The translations under genes were made by a program, and so were the position numbers. Of a DNA stretch of 64,000 bases, positions 41,991 to 51,657 are shown piece after piece. The stretch's first letter is position 1; every line of letters starts with the position of its first letter. Source of the DNA: Sphingobacteriaceae bacterium (GTDB lineage Bacteria > Bacteroidota > Bacteroidia > Sphingobacteriales > Sphingobacteriaceae); assembly GCA_017745075.1 (NCBI GenBank), contig JAGIAD010000013.1:42456-106455 (forward strand), in the 5' to 3' direction. Under the pieces are notes generated by a model. It was not told where the DNA came from. It saw nothing but the letters and a program-made list of their open reading frames with translations, and did no database searches.

Positions 41991-42733
41991 TGAGTGAATC
42001 TAGGAATATATTAATTACTGGAGCGTCATCTGGTATAGGAAATGCAATTGCTCATAGGTTAAATGCAAATGGTGTAAAGTTATATTTATCAGCTAGAAAT
42101 CTAGAAAAGCTTGCAAAATCATTTCCTCATGGTAATAATGAATCCTTAAACGTTAAGTTGCTGGGTGCAGATATAACTAAGGAAGGGGATTTAAGTGGTA
42201 TAGTGAAAGCTATTAAAGAACCTTTGGATGGTTTGGTTTTGTCGGCTGGAGAACTCAAGTATATGCCAGCTGCTTTTTTAAATCGAGAAAATTTAATGGA
42301 GATGATGAATATTAACTTTTTAGCTCCCGTGCTATTGGTAAAGGAATTAATTAAAGCTAAAAAGTTAAACAAAAACTCCTCGATTATTTTTGTATCATCT
42401 GTGTCAGCAAAAGTGGGGGTGGCTGCTACTTTGGCGTATGCTAGCTCAAAAGCTGCAGTTGAGGCTGCAGTAAGGGTTTTAGCAACAGAATTGGCACCAA
42501 AGAAAATTAAGGTTAATGCTGTTTGTCCCGGTCTGGTTAATACACCAATGCTTGAAAAGGCCTCGATTGAAAATGGAATTGACATTTCAGAGGCGAATAA
42601 TTCTAATTATCCACTTGGCATTGGCAGTGCGGAAGATGTTGCATCTCTGATGTCTTTTTTAATTTCGAAAGAGAATAATTGGATAACAGGACAGACAGTA
42701 GTAATTGATGGTGGATATTTACTTAATAAATAA
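41990..42733 (+). CDS. FabG-like 3-oxoacyl-ACP reductase (SDR)
   Basis: 247 residues of classical SDR type: cofactor loop TGASSGIG (10-17), Ser137, Tyr150 and Lys154 in FVSSVSAKVGVAATLAYASS then K, and CPGLVNTP (179-186). The usual NNAG is LSAG (84-87), a conservative change. In this context it probably reduces a 3-oxoacyl-ACP to a 3-hydroxyacyl-ACP. It overlaps the ACP and the ketosynthase genes by 1 base each (ATGA-type coupling). Confidence 0.85.
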   Translation: MSESRNILITGASSGIGNAIAHRLNANGVKLYLSARNLEKLAKSFPHGNNESLNVKLLGADITKEGDLSGIVKAIKEPLDGLVLSAGELKYMPAAFLNRENLMEMMNINFLAPVLLVKELIKAKKLNKNSSIIFVSSVSAKVGVAATLAYASSKAAVEAAVRVLATELAPKKIKVNAVCPGLVNTPMLEKASIENGIDISEANNSNYPLGIGSAEDVASLMSFLISKENNWITGQTVVIDGGYLLNK

Positions 42734-43737
42734 TGGCTTCAATAAAGTATATAGAGTATTACCTTCCTGTTTTCGAACTAACAAATGAGGAATTAGCAAG
42801 ACGTTTTCCGAATTGGTCGGTTGAGAAGATATCTCAGAAAACGGGAATAAATGTTAGACGAATTACAAGGAGTGATGAATTTGCAAGTGACTTGGCAATT
42901 CATGCTGCTGAGAAGCTATTTGAAAACTCTGATATTAGTAAGGAAGAAATTGATTTTATACTATATTGCACGCAGAGTCCAGATTACTTTTTGCCCACCA
43001 CAGCTTGTATAATACAACAGCGCTTAGGCCTACCAACAAGTGTGGGTGCCTTAGATTATAACCTAGGATGCTCTGGTTATGTATATGGTTTGGCGTTAGC
43101 AAATGGACTAATAAATAGTGGCATTTCTAAAAAATTATTGCTAATAACAGCAGAGACCTATAGTAAATTTATTCATCCGCAAGACAAAGGTAATCTTACT
43201 TTATTTGGAGACGCCGCATCAGCTTCATTGATCACAAATGATGGAGAATCAAATATGGCTATCCAAAATTTTGTATTTGGAACAGATGGCAATGGAGCTG
43301 ACAGTTTGATTGTTAAAAATGGTGGGATGAAAAATTTTAGAGCTATTGGGAATGATCTTTACAATGATGAAGATTTTGTAAGCAATGATGATTATCTGTT
43401 CATGAATGGTGGTGAAATATTTGCTTTTACATCAAGAGCTATACCTGAATTAATTCATACACTACTATTAAAAAGTAATTTGAAGCTTGAAGATGTTGAT
43501 TATTTTGTCTTTCATCAAGCAAATAAGTATATGCTAAACCATATCCGGAAAAAATTGGGAATTCCAGAAGAAAAATTCCTATTATTTTTAGAGAGCTGTG
43601 GCAATACAGTGTCCTCGACAATACCTATAGTTCTTAATGAAATGAAGAAGCAGCAAAGATTTAAAAAAGGAGATAAAATACTATTAGCTGGTTTTGGCGT
43701 AGGTTTATCTTGGGCTGGAACAATATTAGAATATTAA
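42733..43737 (+). CDS. FabH-like 3-oxoacyl-ACP synthase III
   Basis: 334 residues with the ketosynthase III catalytic triad: Cys113 in YNLGCSGYVYG, His261 in FHQANK and Asn291 in SCGNTVSSTIP. FabH enzymes condense a short acyl-CoA starter with malonyl-ACP. No dehydratase or enoyl reductase accompanies it, so the product line stops at the hydroxy stage. The DegT gene starts 1 base after its stop. It is probably not the housekeeping FabH because it is embedded in the sugar cassette. Confidence 0.88.
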   Translation: MASIKYIEYYLPVFELTNEELARRFPNWSVEKISQKTGINVRRITRSDEFASDLAIHAAEKLFENSDISKEEIDFILYCTQSPDYFLPTTACIIQQRLGLPTSVGALDYNLGCSGYVYGLALANGLINSGISKKLLLITAETYSKFIHPQDKGNLTLFGDAASASLITNDGESNMAIQNFVFGTDGNGADSLIVKNGGMKNFRAIGNDLYNDEDFVSNDDYLFMNGGEIFAFTSRAIPELIHTLLLKSNLKLEDVDYFVFHQANKYMLNHIRKKLGIPEEKFLLFLESCGNTVSSTIPIVLNEMKKQQRFKKGDKILLAGFGVGLSWAGTILEY

Positions 43738-43738
43738 G

Positions 43739-44839
43739 ATGATAAAATTTTTAGACCTGCAATCAATCAATAATAGGCACAAGGATAGCCTCATGGACGC
43801 TTTTGAAAGAGTTTTAGACTCTGGCTGGTACATCATGGGGGCACAACTTAATAAATTTGAAAAGAATTTCGCTGCATATTGTGGTACAAAACATGCTATT
43901 GGCGTAGCTAATGGATTAGACGCTTTAATTCTGATTTTAAGAGCCTATAAAGAACTCGGGAATTTTAAGGATGGAGATGAAGTAATTGTCCCTGCTAATA
44001 CTTACATCGCAAGTATTCTAGCTATATCAGCTAATAACTTAGTCCCAGTATTGGTTGAACCAAATCTTCAGACGTTTAATATCGATCCAAAGTTAATTGA
44101 AGCAGCAATCACGGAAAAAACCGTTGCAATACTCCCTGTACATTTATATGGGCAACTTTGCGAAATGGATGAAATTATATCTATTGCTAAAAAGCACAAT
44201 TTAAAAATTATTGAAGATTGTGCACAAGCCCATGGAGCCATGTCACTTGGTGGAATTAAAGCTGGGAATTTTGGTGATGCTGCTGGTTTTAGTTTTTACC
44301 CTGGAAAAAATTTGGGAGCATTGGGAGATGCTGGTGCCATTACTACGAATGATGCAGCTTTAGCAGAAACTATAAGTGCATTACTGAATTATGGCTCTCG
44401 GGTAAAATATGAGAATATTTACAAAGGAGTAAATAGCAGACTCGATGAACTTCAAGCAAGTTTGTTGGATGTAAAACTGGCAAGCCTGGAGAATGAAACA
44501 GAATTAAGGAGGAAAGTGGCAAATCGGTACCTAACAGAAATTAATAATCCGAAGATTATCCTTCCTCTTGTTGATTTTCAGGAAAGCCATGTGTGGCATT
44601 TATTTGTAATAAGAACAGAAAATCGTACCGAATTGCAACAATATTTGACTAGTCAAGGCATACAAACTGTGATACACTATCCTATTCCTCCACACAAACA
44701 AAAGGCATACGAAGAACTTAATCATTTATCTTTACCTATTTCGGAAAAAATCCACCGAGAGGTTATAAGCTTACCAATAAGCCAGGTCATGTTAGATGAG
44801 GAGGTTAGCCGTGTTATTGAAGTTGTAAATAACTACTAA
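43739..44839 (+). CDS. DegT/DnrJ family sugar aminotransferase (FdtB/QdtB-like)
   Basis: 366 residues. The PLP lysine is Lys190 in FSFYPGKNLGALGDAGA, the cofactor contacts lie in EDCAQAHGA (159-167), and the N-terminus reads FLDLQSINNRHKDS as in FdtB/QdtB. It should transaminate the 3-keto sugar made by the ketoisomerase to a dTDP-3-amino-3,6-dideoxyhexose, giving the amino group for the acyltransferase at 40985. It closes the predicted acyl-amino-sugar cassette. Confidence 0.92.
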   Translation: MIKFLDLQSINNRHKDSLMDAFERVLDSGWYIMGAQLNKFEKNFAAYCGTKHAIGVANGLDALILILRAYKELGNFKDGDEVIVPANTYIASILAISANNLVPVLVEPNLQTFNIDPKLIEAAITEKTVAILPVHLYGQLCEMDEIISIAKKHNLKIIEDCAQAHGAMSLGGIKAGNFGDAAGFSFYPGKNLGALGDAGAITTNDAALAETISALLNYGSRVKYENIYKGVNSRLDELQASLLDVKLASLENETELRRKVANRYLTEINNPKIILPLVDFQESHVWHLFVIRTENRTELQQYLTSQGIQTVIHYPIPPHKQKAYEELNHLSLPISEKIHREVISLPISQVMLDEEVSRVIEVVNNY

Positions 44840-44843
44840 CACC

Positions 44844-46097
44844 TTGAAGCTATTAAAAACAACATTTTTTTCAGGAATTATAACTTTTATAAAGATTGCT
44901 TCAACCTTTGTGGCGAGTAAGGTAGTTGCTATAACTGCTGGGCCTGCGGGGGTTGCTATTGTTGGAGCCTTTGCAAATTTTATTACGATATCGCAGACTT
45001 TTGCCAATGGAGCTATAAATAACGGAGTTATAAAATATGTATCAGAGTACAAAGATGATTCAATAAAATTAAAAAGCTTAATCAGCACCTCTGTTAAGAT
45101 AACGATTTATAGTTCAATAATAAGTGGAATCCTTTTGATCCTTTTTAGTGGATTTATATCTTCCATAGTATTTATGAATGAGTTGTATGTAAATCCAATC
45201 AGATTATTAGGCTTAACTATAGTTTTAACTTCAATTAATACATTAATACTTTCTGTACTGAATGGTTTGGGTGAAATTAAACTATATACTTTTGCTAATG
45301 CGGTAGGAAGTATAATAAGCCTAATTTTCACTGTTATTCTAGTGTTTTTTTATAATGTGATTGGAGCTTTATATGCTTTGGTTTTTTCACAATCAATTAT
45401 ATTACTTGTTACTATATTCCTTCTTAAAAAGAAGGCTATTTTTTATTTTTTTTTAAATTTCCAGCCAATAGATAAAAGAATTGTTGTTAATTTAAGCAAA
45501 TTTAGCCTTATGGCAATAATTAGTGCTTTAACGATCCCATTAGGTCAGATAATAGTAAGAAATTTTTTAATTTCAAAAGTAGGAATTAATGAATCTGGAT
45601 ATTGGCAAGGCATGATGAGAATATCGGATGGGTATTTGATGCTGATAACAACGTCGTTAAGTACATACTATTTGCCCAAACTTTCTTCTCTAAAAACAGA
45701 TAACGAGCTTAAAACTGAAATTTATAATGGCTACAAAGTAATAATACCAGCTGTAATAATTAGTTGTGTGTTAATTTTTTTGTTACGATTTTTTATTATA
45801 AACATCCTTTATACGTCCGATTTTACTTCGATGGAAAAATTGTTCATCTGGCAATTATTAGGTGATATATTTAAAATCTGTGCTTGGGTTTTGGCTTATC
45901 TGATGCTGGCAAAAGCAATGACGAAATTGTTCGTAATTACAGAAATTATTTTTGGACTATCTTATGTTATAATAACCTATTTTTGTGTTATAAAATGGGG
46001 TATCTTAGGTGCGAGTATCGCATTTGCAATAAATTATTTTTTGTATCTCTTAACTATGGTGATCATTTTTAGAAAAAAGCTCTCGCAAAATGAGTAA
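44844..46097 (+). CDS. Wzx-type O-antigen/oligosaccharide flippase
   Basis: 417 residues from a TTG start at 44844; the next ATG is far downstream and would remove the first membrane helices, and the N-terminus MKLLKTTFFSGIITFIKIAS is typical of this family. About 12 membrane helices, belonging to the polysaccharide transporter/WzxE-like group. It would flip undecaprenyl-diphosphate-linked repeat units across the inner membrane. It starts 4 bases after the aminotransferase stop and overlaps the next gene by 8 bases. Confidence 0.9.
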   Translation: MKLLKTTFFSGIITFIKIASTFVASKVVAITAGPAGVAIVGAFANFITISQTFANGAINNGVIKYVSEYKDDSIKLKSLISTSVKITIYSSIISGILLILFSGFISSIVFMNELYVNPIRLLGLTIVLTSINTLILSVLNGLGEIKLYTFANAVGSIISLIFTVILVFFYNVIGALYALVFSQSIILLVTIFLLKKKAIFYFFLNFQPIDKRIVVNLSKFSLMAIISALTIPLGQIIVRNFLISKVGINESGYWQGMMRISDGYLMLITTSLSTYYLPKLSSLKTDNELKTEIYNGYKVIIPAVIISCVLIFLLRFFIINILYTSDFTSMEKLFIWQLLGDIFKICAWVLAYLMLAKAMTKLFVITEIIFGLSYVIITYFCVIKWGILGASIAFAINYFLYLLTMVIIFRKKLSQNE

Positions 46098-47334
46098 TTT
46101 GGGTGTGTTTTGCTTTTACTTCCCTAGCCATGGAGTTAGTGGCGTACCTGTTCTATTCTCAAGAATAGCTTTAGCTTTAGCTAAGATACCAAGGGTTGAA
46201 AAAGTATATGTAGTTGATTTTGAGGATGGCTATATCGCTGAAAGCGTTAAAGGACAAAGTAAAATTGAATTGATTCCATTTAATTTTGGAAAATCTGTAT
46301 ATATACCTGATGATGTGACTTTCATTACTCAGTCAATGCTCCCCTACAGATTTCCGTCTGAAGTGATAATTCCGGCGACGTCAAAAATTGTGTTTTGGAA
46401 TCTTCATCCTGATAATCTTGTCCCTATATTAATTCCATTTCCAGGGCTAAGGAATGTCCAATTTTCATCATTCAATTTATATGAAAAAATTGGAAAAATG
46501 TTCTTTAAAAGAACCATCGGGCGAGTTAAAAGTTTTACTTCAATTTGTTTGCAAAAAAATGCACTATTATTTATGGATAGCGTTAATAGGAATAAAACAG
46601 CTCAATATCTTTTTTTGGATATTTTGAATCGCGATTTTTTACCCGTTCCTGCTTTAAATTCAGATAAAAGAATTAATTGCAAAGTTAATAGGGATCTTAC
46701 ATTTTGTTGGGTTGGCAGACTTTGCGATTTTAAAATCCATATATTGTTATACACAATTGATAAGCTCGTAGTAATATCTAAAGAATTAAAAATTAAAATT
46801 AAATATAAGATAATTGGTGATGGTCCCTTTCAATCTGAAATTGATAAATTGGATTTGAATAATGAATTTTTTGAATTGGAGATACTTGGAGCTGTCAGTA
46901 GTCAAAAATTAGATGATATTTTAATAAATGAGGTGGATGTTTTGACCGCAATGGGTACATCAGCTTTAGAAGGAGCTAAATTAGCACTTCCCACTGTTGT
47001 TTTAGATTTTTCGTATGTTAAAATCGTGGATAATTATAAATACCGGTGGCTTTATAATACAAAAGATTTTGATTTAGGGCACAATATATCATCTAAAGAC
47101 TTTGATCATGAGGGGGATAGCCTAAAACGGATTATTTTAGAATTATCTCATAATTTTAGGGATATTTCCAATAAAACATTGGATTATTTTCTTGATAATC
47201 ATTCTATTGATGGGGTTGTTGAGAAACTAATTGTTGCAACGGAGGAATCCGATTTGAAGATCACAGACTTCCCAAAGTCAATTTTTAAAAAAAGTTTGCT
47301 AAGGAACTTATATGAGGTTTTCAAAAAAAAATAA
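46090..47334 (+). CDS. Glycosyltransferase (GT4-like)
   Basis: 414 residues with a GT-B layout. The N-terminus has FPSHGVSGVPVLFSRIALAL, a donor-acceptor loop, and the C-terminal half has FCWVGRLCDFKIHIL, KIIGDGPFQSEI and DVLTAMGTSALEGAKLALPT, with the glutamate of the GT4 EG motif. Donor unknown. Overlaps the flippase gene by 8 bases. A polymerase gene follows. Confidence 0.82.
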   Translation: MSNLGVFCFYFPSHGVSGVPVLFSRIALALAKIPRVEKVYVVDFEDGYIAESVKGQSKIELIPFNFGKSVYIPDDVTFITQSMLPYRFPSEVIIPATSKIVFWNLHPDNLVPILIPFPGLRNVQFSSFNLYEKIGKMFFKRTIGRVKSFTSICLQKNALLFMDSVNRNKTAQYLFLDILNRDFLPVPALNSDKRINCKVNRDLTFCWVGRLCDFKIHILLYTIDKLVVISKELKIKIKYKIIGDGPFQSEIDKLDLNNEFFELEILGAVSSQKLDDILINEVDVLTAMGTSALEGAKLALPTVVLDFSYVKIVDNYKYRWLYNTKDFDLGHNISSKDFDHEGDSLKRIILELSHNFRDISNKTLDYFLDNHSIDGVVEKLIVATEESDLKITDFPKSIFKKSLLRNLYEVFKKK

Positions 47335-47344
47335 TTCTTGTAAT

Positions 47345-48502
47345 ATGAATACAAAACTAATTACACTATTTAAACCAATATTAATTTTTATTGCGGTTTG
47401 GGTATTAGTATTTTTTCTATATAGCATGAGATTGAGTGAGCTCATTTGGTTTGAAGCCTCTGCCGGATTTAAGTTCTTCTTTATAGCAACTTTTTCATTT
47501 TGTTTAGGTTATTTCTTTGTCTTCTTGTTAAGAGGTCGTGTAGTGGAAAAACCATTTGTTTATACAGATACAGCTATTGCGAATATAGAAAAACGGATTA
47601 TGCCGTTTTTTAAATTTTGGATTTTTTTTACCATTATTGAGGTTATTTTCTCGAAGGGGGTTCCTTTATTGTGGATTATTCAAGGAAGTGAAAAGACGTA
47701 TTTCGACTTTGGTTTACCATCATTACATGGGCTGCTAAATGCCTTGCAAACCTCGCTTGGTATTATTAGTTTTTTTTTATACATCAAAACTGGTAAAAAG
47801 AAATATTTGTATATATGTTTATTCACGTTTATATGGCAGATTGTTGTAATTTCCAGGCAGCTAATTGTTACACAAATCATAGAGATATTCTATATTTACT
47901 TTATTTTTAGTAAATCTCAATTAAAACTAGTCCGGAATCTTTCTTTTTTTGGTTTGTTCTTTATAATACTTTTTGGTGTAGTTGGTGACATAAGGACCGG
48001 ACAAGATAAATTTTATGAGTTAGCTATGCCATCACAAAATTGGATATCCTGGCTTCCATCAGGGTTTTTATGGGTGTATATTTATCTGGCAACTCCATTT
48101 AACAACTTACTTTATAATTTTAGTGTTCCAATTGCAAATTATGACCCGTCATTTCCGAACACAACAAGTCTTTTACTTCCTAGTTTAATTAGAAATTTTT
48201 TCTACGGTGATAATACAATTTCTAACACCTCTGGTGCATTAATTAGCGAGGCATTTAATGTGAGCTCTGCATTTACCTCTCCTTATTTAGATATGGGATA
48301 TTACGGTATTGCTATATTTTCTTTTACTATTGGTATTATTAGTTTTTTAGCATGGTGGTCAAAAGGGAATAAAAGAGTGCTCTTTCGTGCCGTAATTGCC
48401 CAATGTTTAATATTGAGTATATTTTATAATCACTTTTTCTACCTACCTATAATTTTTCAGTTATTTTGGATATCGTTAATAGTTAAAGATGAAAAATTAT
48501 AA
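47345..48502 (+). CDS. Wzy-type oligosaccharide repeat-unit polymerase
   Basis: 385 residues from the ATG at 47345 (an in-frame ATG at 47312 inside the previous gene is less likely). Roughly ten membrane segments plus a large periplasmic loop at about 215-305, containing GDIRTGQDKFYELAMPSQNW and PNTTSLLLPSLIRNFFYGDN. Poor sequence conservation is normal for Wzy; topology and position between glycosyltransferase genes support the call. It overlaps the next glycosyltransferase by 14 bases. Confidence 0.8.
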   Translation: MNTKLITLFKPILIFIAVWVLVFFLYSMRLSELIWFEASAGFKFFFIATFSFCLGYFFVFLLRGRVVEKPFVYTDTAIANIEKRIMPFFKFWIFFTIIEVIFSKGVPLLWIIQGSEKTYFDFGLPSLHGLLNALQTSLGIISFFLYIKTGKKKYLYICLFTFIWQIVVISRQLIVTQIIEIFYIYFIFSKSQLKLVRNLSFFGLFFIILFGVVGDIRTGQDKFYELAMPSQNWISWLPSGFLWVYIYLATPFNNLLYNFSVPIANYDPSFPNTTSLLLPSLIRNFFYGDNTISNTSGALISEAFNVSSAFTSPYLDMGYYGIAIFSFTIGIISFLAWWSKGNKRVLFRAVIAQCLILSIFYNHFFYLPIIFQLFWISLIVKDEKL

Positions 48503-49349
48503 GACGCTTTTAAAGTTAAGGTCGCAATCAGGACTGAGGGGGAATGAACGGATTTCAGTGTGTGTACGTGTGAAAAATGAAGCTGGTGAACTTCCTAGAT
48601 TTATTGCATCTTTAAAAAAGCAAAAAATGTTTGAGTCAGTCCACTTAATATTTTTGGATAGTGGAAGTAGTGATGGTACAATTGAGATATTAAAAAACAT
48701 AAGCTGTGATTTGTACACTATACATTCTAGCGAGTTTTCTTTCGGTGATTCTTGCAATCTGATGATGAGTTTATCTAGTTCAGAATTAAATGTTTTTTTC
48801 TCTGGACACGTAATACTTGAAGAAGATTACTTTTTTCAGAAAATTTTTAATTTGTTTGAACAGATCGGTGAATTTTCTGCTTACTTCAGGCAAATTGTTA
48901 ATGAGTATTTAGGCTATTCAATCTACGACAGTACATTTTTAAAGTATTATTTTCCTAAGTTTAATGGGCAGTCTCCTATTCTGCTAAAAAATGGATTTCA
49001 TTTTTCTAATGCAGCCTCGGTGATTTCCAGAAAACAATGGAAGGAAATTGGCTTTGAAGACGTTATTGCAAGTGAAGATCAGATATTTGCGGAAGAAGTA
49101 AGCTTAAAGTTTGGGGGAGTTTATTATTTCCCCGATTTAAATGTTAAACATAGCCATAACGAAAGCCCCGAAAGTATAACAAAGAGGGTGAAAATTAATG
49201 TTTTAGCCAAACATCCTAATGGCGTTCCCATTTATAAGTATTATCTCTCTTTTTTTAAATTGTTTTTAAGTCTCTTCATCAATTCTTTTGCATTTAAGGA
49301 TTCCCTTAAATTTGCTAAAGCACATTCGGAGGGCTATATCATTAAATAA
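48489..49349 (+). CDS. Glycosyltransferase family 2
   Basis: 286 residues of GT-A type: ISVCVRVKNEAGELPRFIAS (about 22-41), FLDSGSSDGTIEIL with the DxSxDGT signature, and a C-terminal SEDQIFAEEV acidic motif. The sugar donor is unknown. A membrane-associated C-terminal helix (about 248-268) is present. The start overlaps the polymerase gene, indicating coupling. Confidence 0.85.
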   Translation: MKNYKTLLKLRSQSGLRGNERISVCVRVKNEAGELPRFIASLKKQKMFESVHLIFLDSGSSDGTIEILKNISCDLYTIHSSEFSFGDSCNLMMSLSSSELNVFFSGHVILEEDYFFQKIFNLFEQIGEFSAYFRQIVNEYLGYSIYDSTFLKYYFPKFNGQSPILLKNGFHFSNAASVISRKQWKEIGFEDVIASEDQIFAEEVSLKFGGVYYFPDLNVKHSHNESPESITKRVKINVLAKHPNGVPIYKYYLSFFKLFLSLFINSFAFKDSLKFAKAHSEGYIIK

Positions 49350-49351
49350 AT

Positions 49352-50278
49352 ATGTTTAGAACATCCTTATTAATTCCAACTTATAACGCTGGTCCTGAGT
49401 TTAAAAATGTTTTGAAAAGTATATCTGTTCAAAGCTTAACTGTAGATCGGAAAATTATAATGGATTCTGAGTCATCCGACGAAACACTCCTTCTTGCAAA
49501 AAAATATGGGTTTGAGACATTGACCATAAAGCAAGTTGATTTTGATCATGGATATGTTAGGCAATTGCTTGCAGAAGCGGCTGATGATTGCGATATTTTT
49601 ATTTATCTTACTCAAGATTGCATTCTCAAGAATAAAGATTCAATTAAGCATTTGGTCGATGCTTTCGAAGAACCGAAAGTAGGTATAGCGTATGGAAGAC
49701 AATTACCTCATATAGGGGCTAAAACACTTGAATCACATGCGCGCTTATTTAATTATCCATCTACTTCTGTTGTTAAAAAACTCTCAGATAAAGATAAATT
49801 AGGAATAAAAACTGCATCATGTTCAAATTCTTTTGCGGCCTATAGAAGTACAGCATTACATGATGTTGGCGGATTCCCAAGTCATACAATTTTCGCTGAA
49901 GATGTAATTGTTGGTGGACAAATTTTAATTAAAGGTTGGCAAATTGCTTACGTAGCCGATTCTGAGGCTTATCACTCACATAACTATACCATAAAAGAGG
50001 AGTTTAAACGGTATTTCGATATTGGAGTTTTTCATTCAACAAATATTTGGCTGCTAAATGAGTTTGGGTCCGCAGGCGGAGAAGGCCTTAAATATTTGAA
50101 ATCTGAGTTAAGATATGTATTTAAGCATAATCTATTAGTTCTGCCCAAAATGATTATGTCAATTGGTGCTAAATTTGTAGGATATAGGTTAGGTATGATG
50201 CATGAAAAATTATCGCCAAAACAGAGGAGAACCTTTTCGATGCATAGAAGATATTGGGATAAATTAGAAAAGAAATAA
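49352..50278 (+). CDS. Rhamnosyltransferase-like GT2
   Basis: 308 residues, GT-A fold. TSLLIPTYNAGPEFKNVLKS, MDSESSDETLLLA, YLTQDCILKN and GGFPSHTIFAEDVIVGGQ match the RfbN/rhamnosyltransferase group of GT2. This agrees with the rfbBCDA genes that make dTDP-L-rhamnose. Starts 2 bases after the previous stop and overlaps the epimerase gene by one base. Confidence 0.82.
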   Translation: MFRTSLLIPTYNAGPEFKNVLKSISVQSLTVDRKIIMDSESSDETLLLAKKYGFETLTIKQVDFDHGYVRQLLAEAADDCDIFIYLTQDCILKNKDSIKHLVDAFEEPKVGIAYGRQLPHIGAKTLESHARLFNYPSTSVVKKLSDKDKLGIKTASCSNSFAAYRSTALHDVGGFPSHTIFAEDVIVGGQILIKGWQIAYVADSEAYHSHNYTIKEEFKRYFDIGVFHSTNIWLLNEFGSAGGEGLKYLKSELRYVFKHNLLVLPKMIMSIGAKFVGYRLGMMHEKLSPKQRRTFSMHRRYWDKLEKK

Positions 50279-51252
50279 TGAATCATTTAATATTTGGAGG
50301 TTCTGGTTTTATTGGAACTCATTTAAAAAGATACATCAAAGAAACCCTAGGTCTATCAAGCCAGGTTAACAGTTATGACATTCGTAAAAAGGTTAGCGAT
50401 GATTTTACGAAGATTGATATCAGACAGCCGATTTTATTGGATATTGAAGATGCAGAAAATAGCATTATTTATAACCTAGCTGCTGTACACACCACCCCTG
50501 GTCACCCTGATCATGAATATTTTGAAGCAAATATATACGGTGCTCAAAATGTATGTGATTTTGCCCGTAAAAATAATATTAAAACTATTGTTTTTACCAG
50601 TTCTATAGCTCCTTATGGGGCATCAGAGGAATATAAAACTGAAGAAGCTTTACCCATGCCTAATACACCTTATGGTATCTCTAAACTAACAGCGGAATAC
50701 ATTCATAAGCTGTGGCAAGCTGAAGATCCTGAGCATCGAAAACTAGTGATCGTTAGACCCGGAGTTGTTTTCGGAAAACAGGAAGGAGGAAATTTTACTA
50801 GATTATATAATTCACTAAAAAAGGGCTTTTTCTTTTATCCAGGTAGAAAAGACACCATTAAGGCTTCAGTTTATGTAAAAGATGTAGTGCGTATATTATA
50901 TGAAGCAGGGCAAAAAGAAAAGCCAGGACATGTTACCTATAATTTAACTTATTTCCCCGCCCCTACTATTCAGAAAATATGCGAAACAATGGCAGAAGCT
51001 ACTGGTGTAAAGCCACCCAAAATTCTAGTTCCAGGCTGGGCCTTAAAAACGGTAGCGGGCGGTGCTTATTTTGGAGCAAGAACTCTAGGTAAAAAAATTA
51101 ATGGTATTCACCCTGATCGCGTAAAGAAATTGATGATTTCTACTAATATTTCGGGAGAGAGACTTGATAAATCTCCTTACAAGTTACAATTTTCGTTAAA
51201 AGAAGCATTGGAAGATTGGTACCTAGATTGTGAAAAAACAAGTCTTTATTAG
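50278..51252 (+). CDS. NAD-dependent epimerase/dehydratase (extended SDR)
   Basis: 324 residues with the loop GGSGFIGTHL (7-16), FTSSIAPYG, the active-site pair in TPYGISKLTAEY (Tyr and Lys) and IVRPGVVFGK. It resembles WbpV-type sugar 4-epimerase/reductases near polyprenol-phosphate sugar transferases, but the substrate cannot be read from sequence. It could be the missing reductase for the gmd product or could act on a UDP-N-acetylsugar. Last gene of the export operon before a terminator. Confidence 0.8.
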   Translation: MNHLIFGGSGFIGTHLKRYIKETLGLSSQVNSYDIRKKVSDDFTKIDIRQPILLDIEDAENSIIYNLAAVHTTPGHPDHEYFEANIYGAQNVCDFARKNNIKTIVFTSSIAPYGASEEYKTEEALPMPNTPYGISKLTAEYIHKLWQAEDPEHRKLVIVRPGVVFGKQEGGNFTRLYNSLKKGFFFYPGRKDTIKASVYVKDVVRILYEAGQKEKPGHVTYNLTYFPAPTIQKICETMAEATGVKPPKILVPGWALKTVAGGAYFGARTLGKKINGIHPDRVKKLMISTNISGERLDKSPYKLQFSLKEALEDWYLDCEKTSLY

Positions 51253-51657
51253 AATTATCTAATAATAGGGCCGCAGTAAAAAAGGTAATAATAATTATAT
51301 TGCTATAGACGAAGAGGTGCTCTTGATTTATCCAAATCAGACGATTAGGAAATTAGGCAGTCGCTAAAGATGCATGGAATAAAATATGCTTGATTTACTT
51401 TAAAAAATAAGAAGTTTACATTCACTGTAAACTTTTTTGTATCTACTTATTTGCAAGACCAATCGACTATTTATTAATATATGCAGACTCTTTTTTACAT
51501 ATGTCTTTTTAAAACTTATATTGTCTGATTATTAGTGGTTTTTAATTTGTTTATGATTATTTAACTTTGAATTCAGAATTTGGGCATCAATTTTGTTCAT
51601 TATGGTTTCATTAAAAACAAAAACAATATATAACTGTTTAGTTTTCCCTTAAAGCCT
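51253..51657. other. Intergenic region with terminator
   Basis: 405 bases. Contains the terminator at 51412-51438. An ATG-less frame at about 51284-51366 reads YIAIDEEVLLIYPNQTIRKL and may be a remnant, but the evidence is thin. The rest is AT-rich with no gene; a promoter for the priming transferase should lie in its last part. Confidence 0.55.
51412..51438 (+). terminator. Terminator ending the export operon
   Basis: AAGTTTACA (51412-51420) pairs with TGTAAACTT (51426-51434) around TTCAC, followed by a T-run and G. Confidence 0.9.

Noticed and set aside
42127..42585. 152-codon minus-strand frame inside the FabG-like gene
   Set aside because: It is antisense to a gene with clear SDR motifs and its translation looks like a shadow of it.
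51284..51366. Possible gene remnant reading YIAIDEEVLLIYPNQTIRKL
   Set aside because: It is short, has no start codon and I cannot assign a family, so it is mentioned only as intergenic content.
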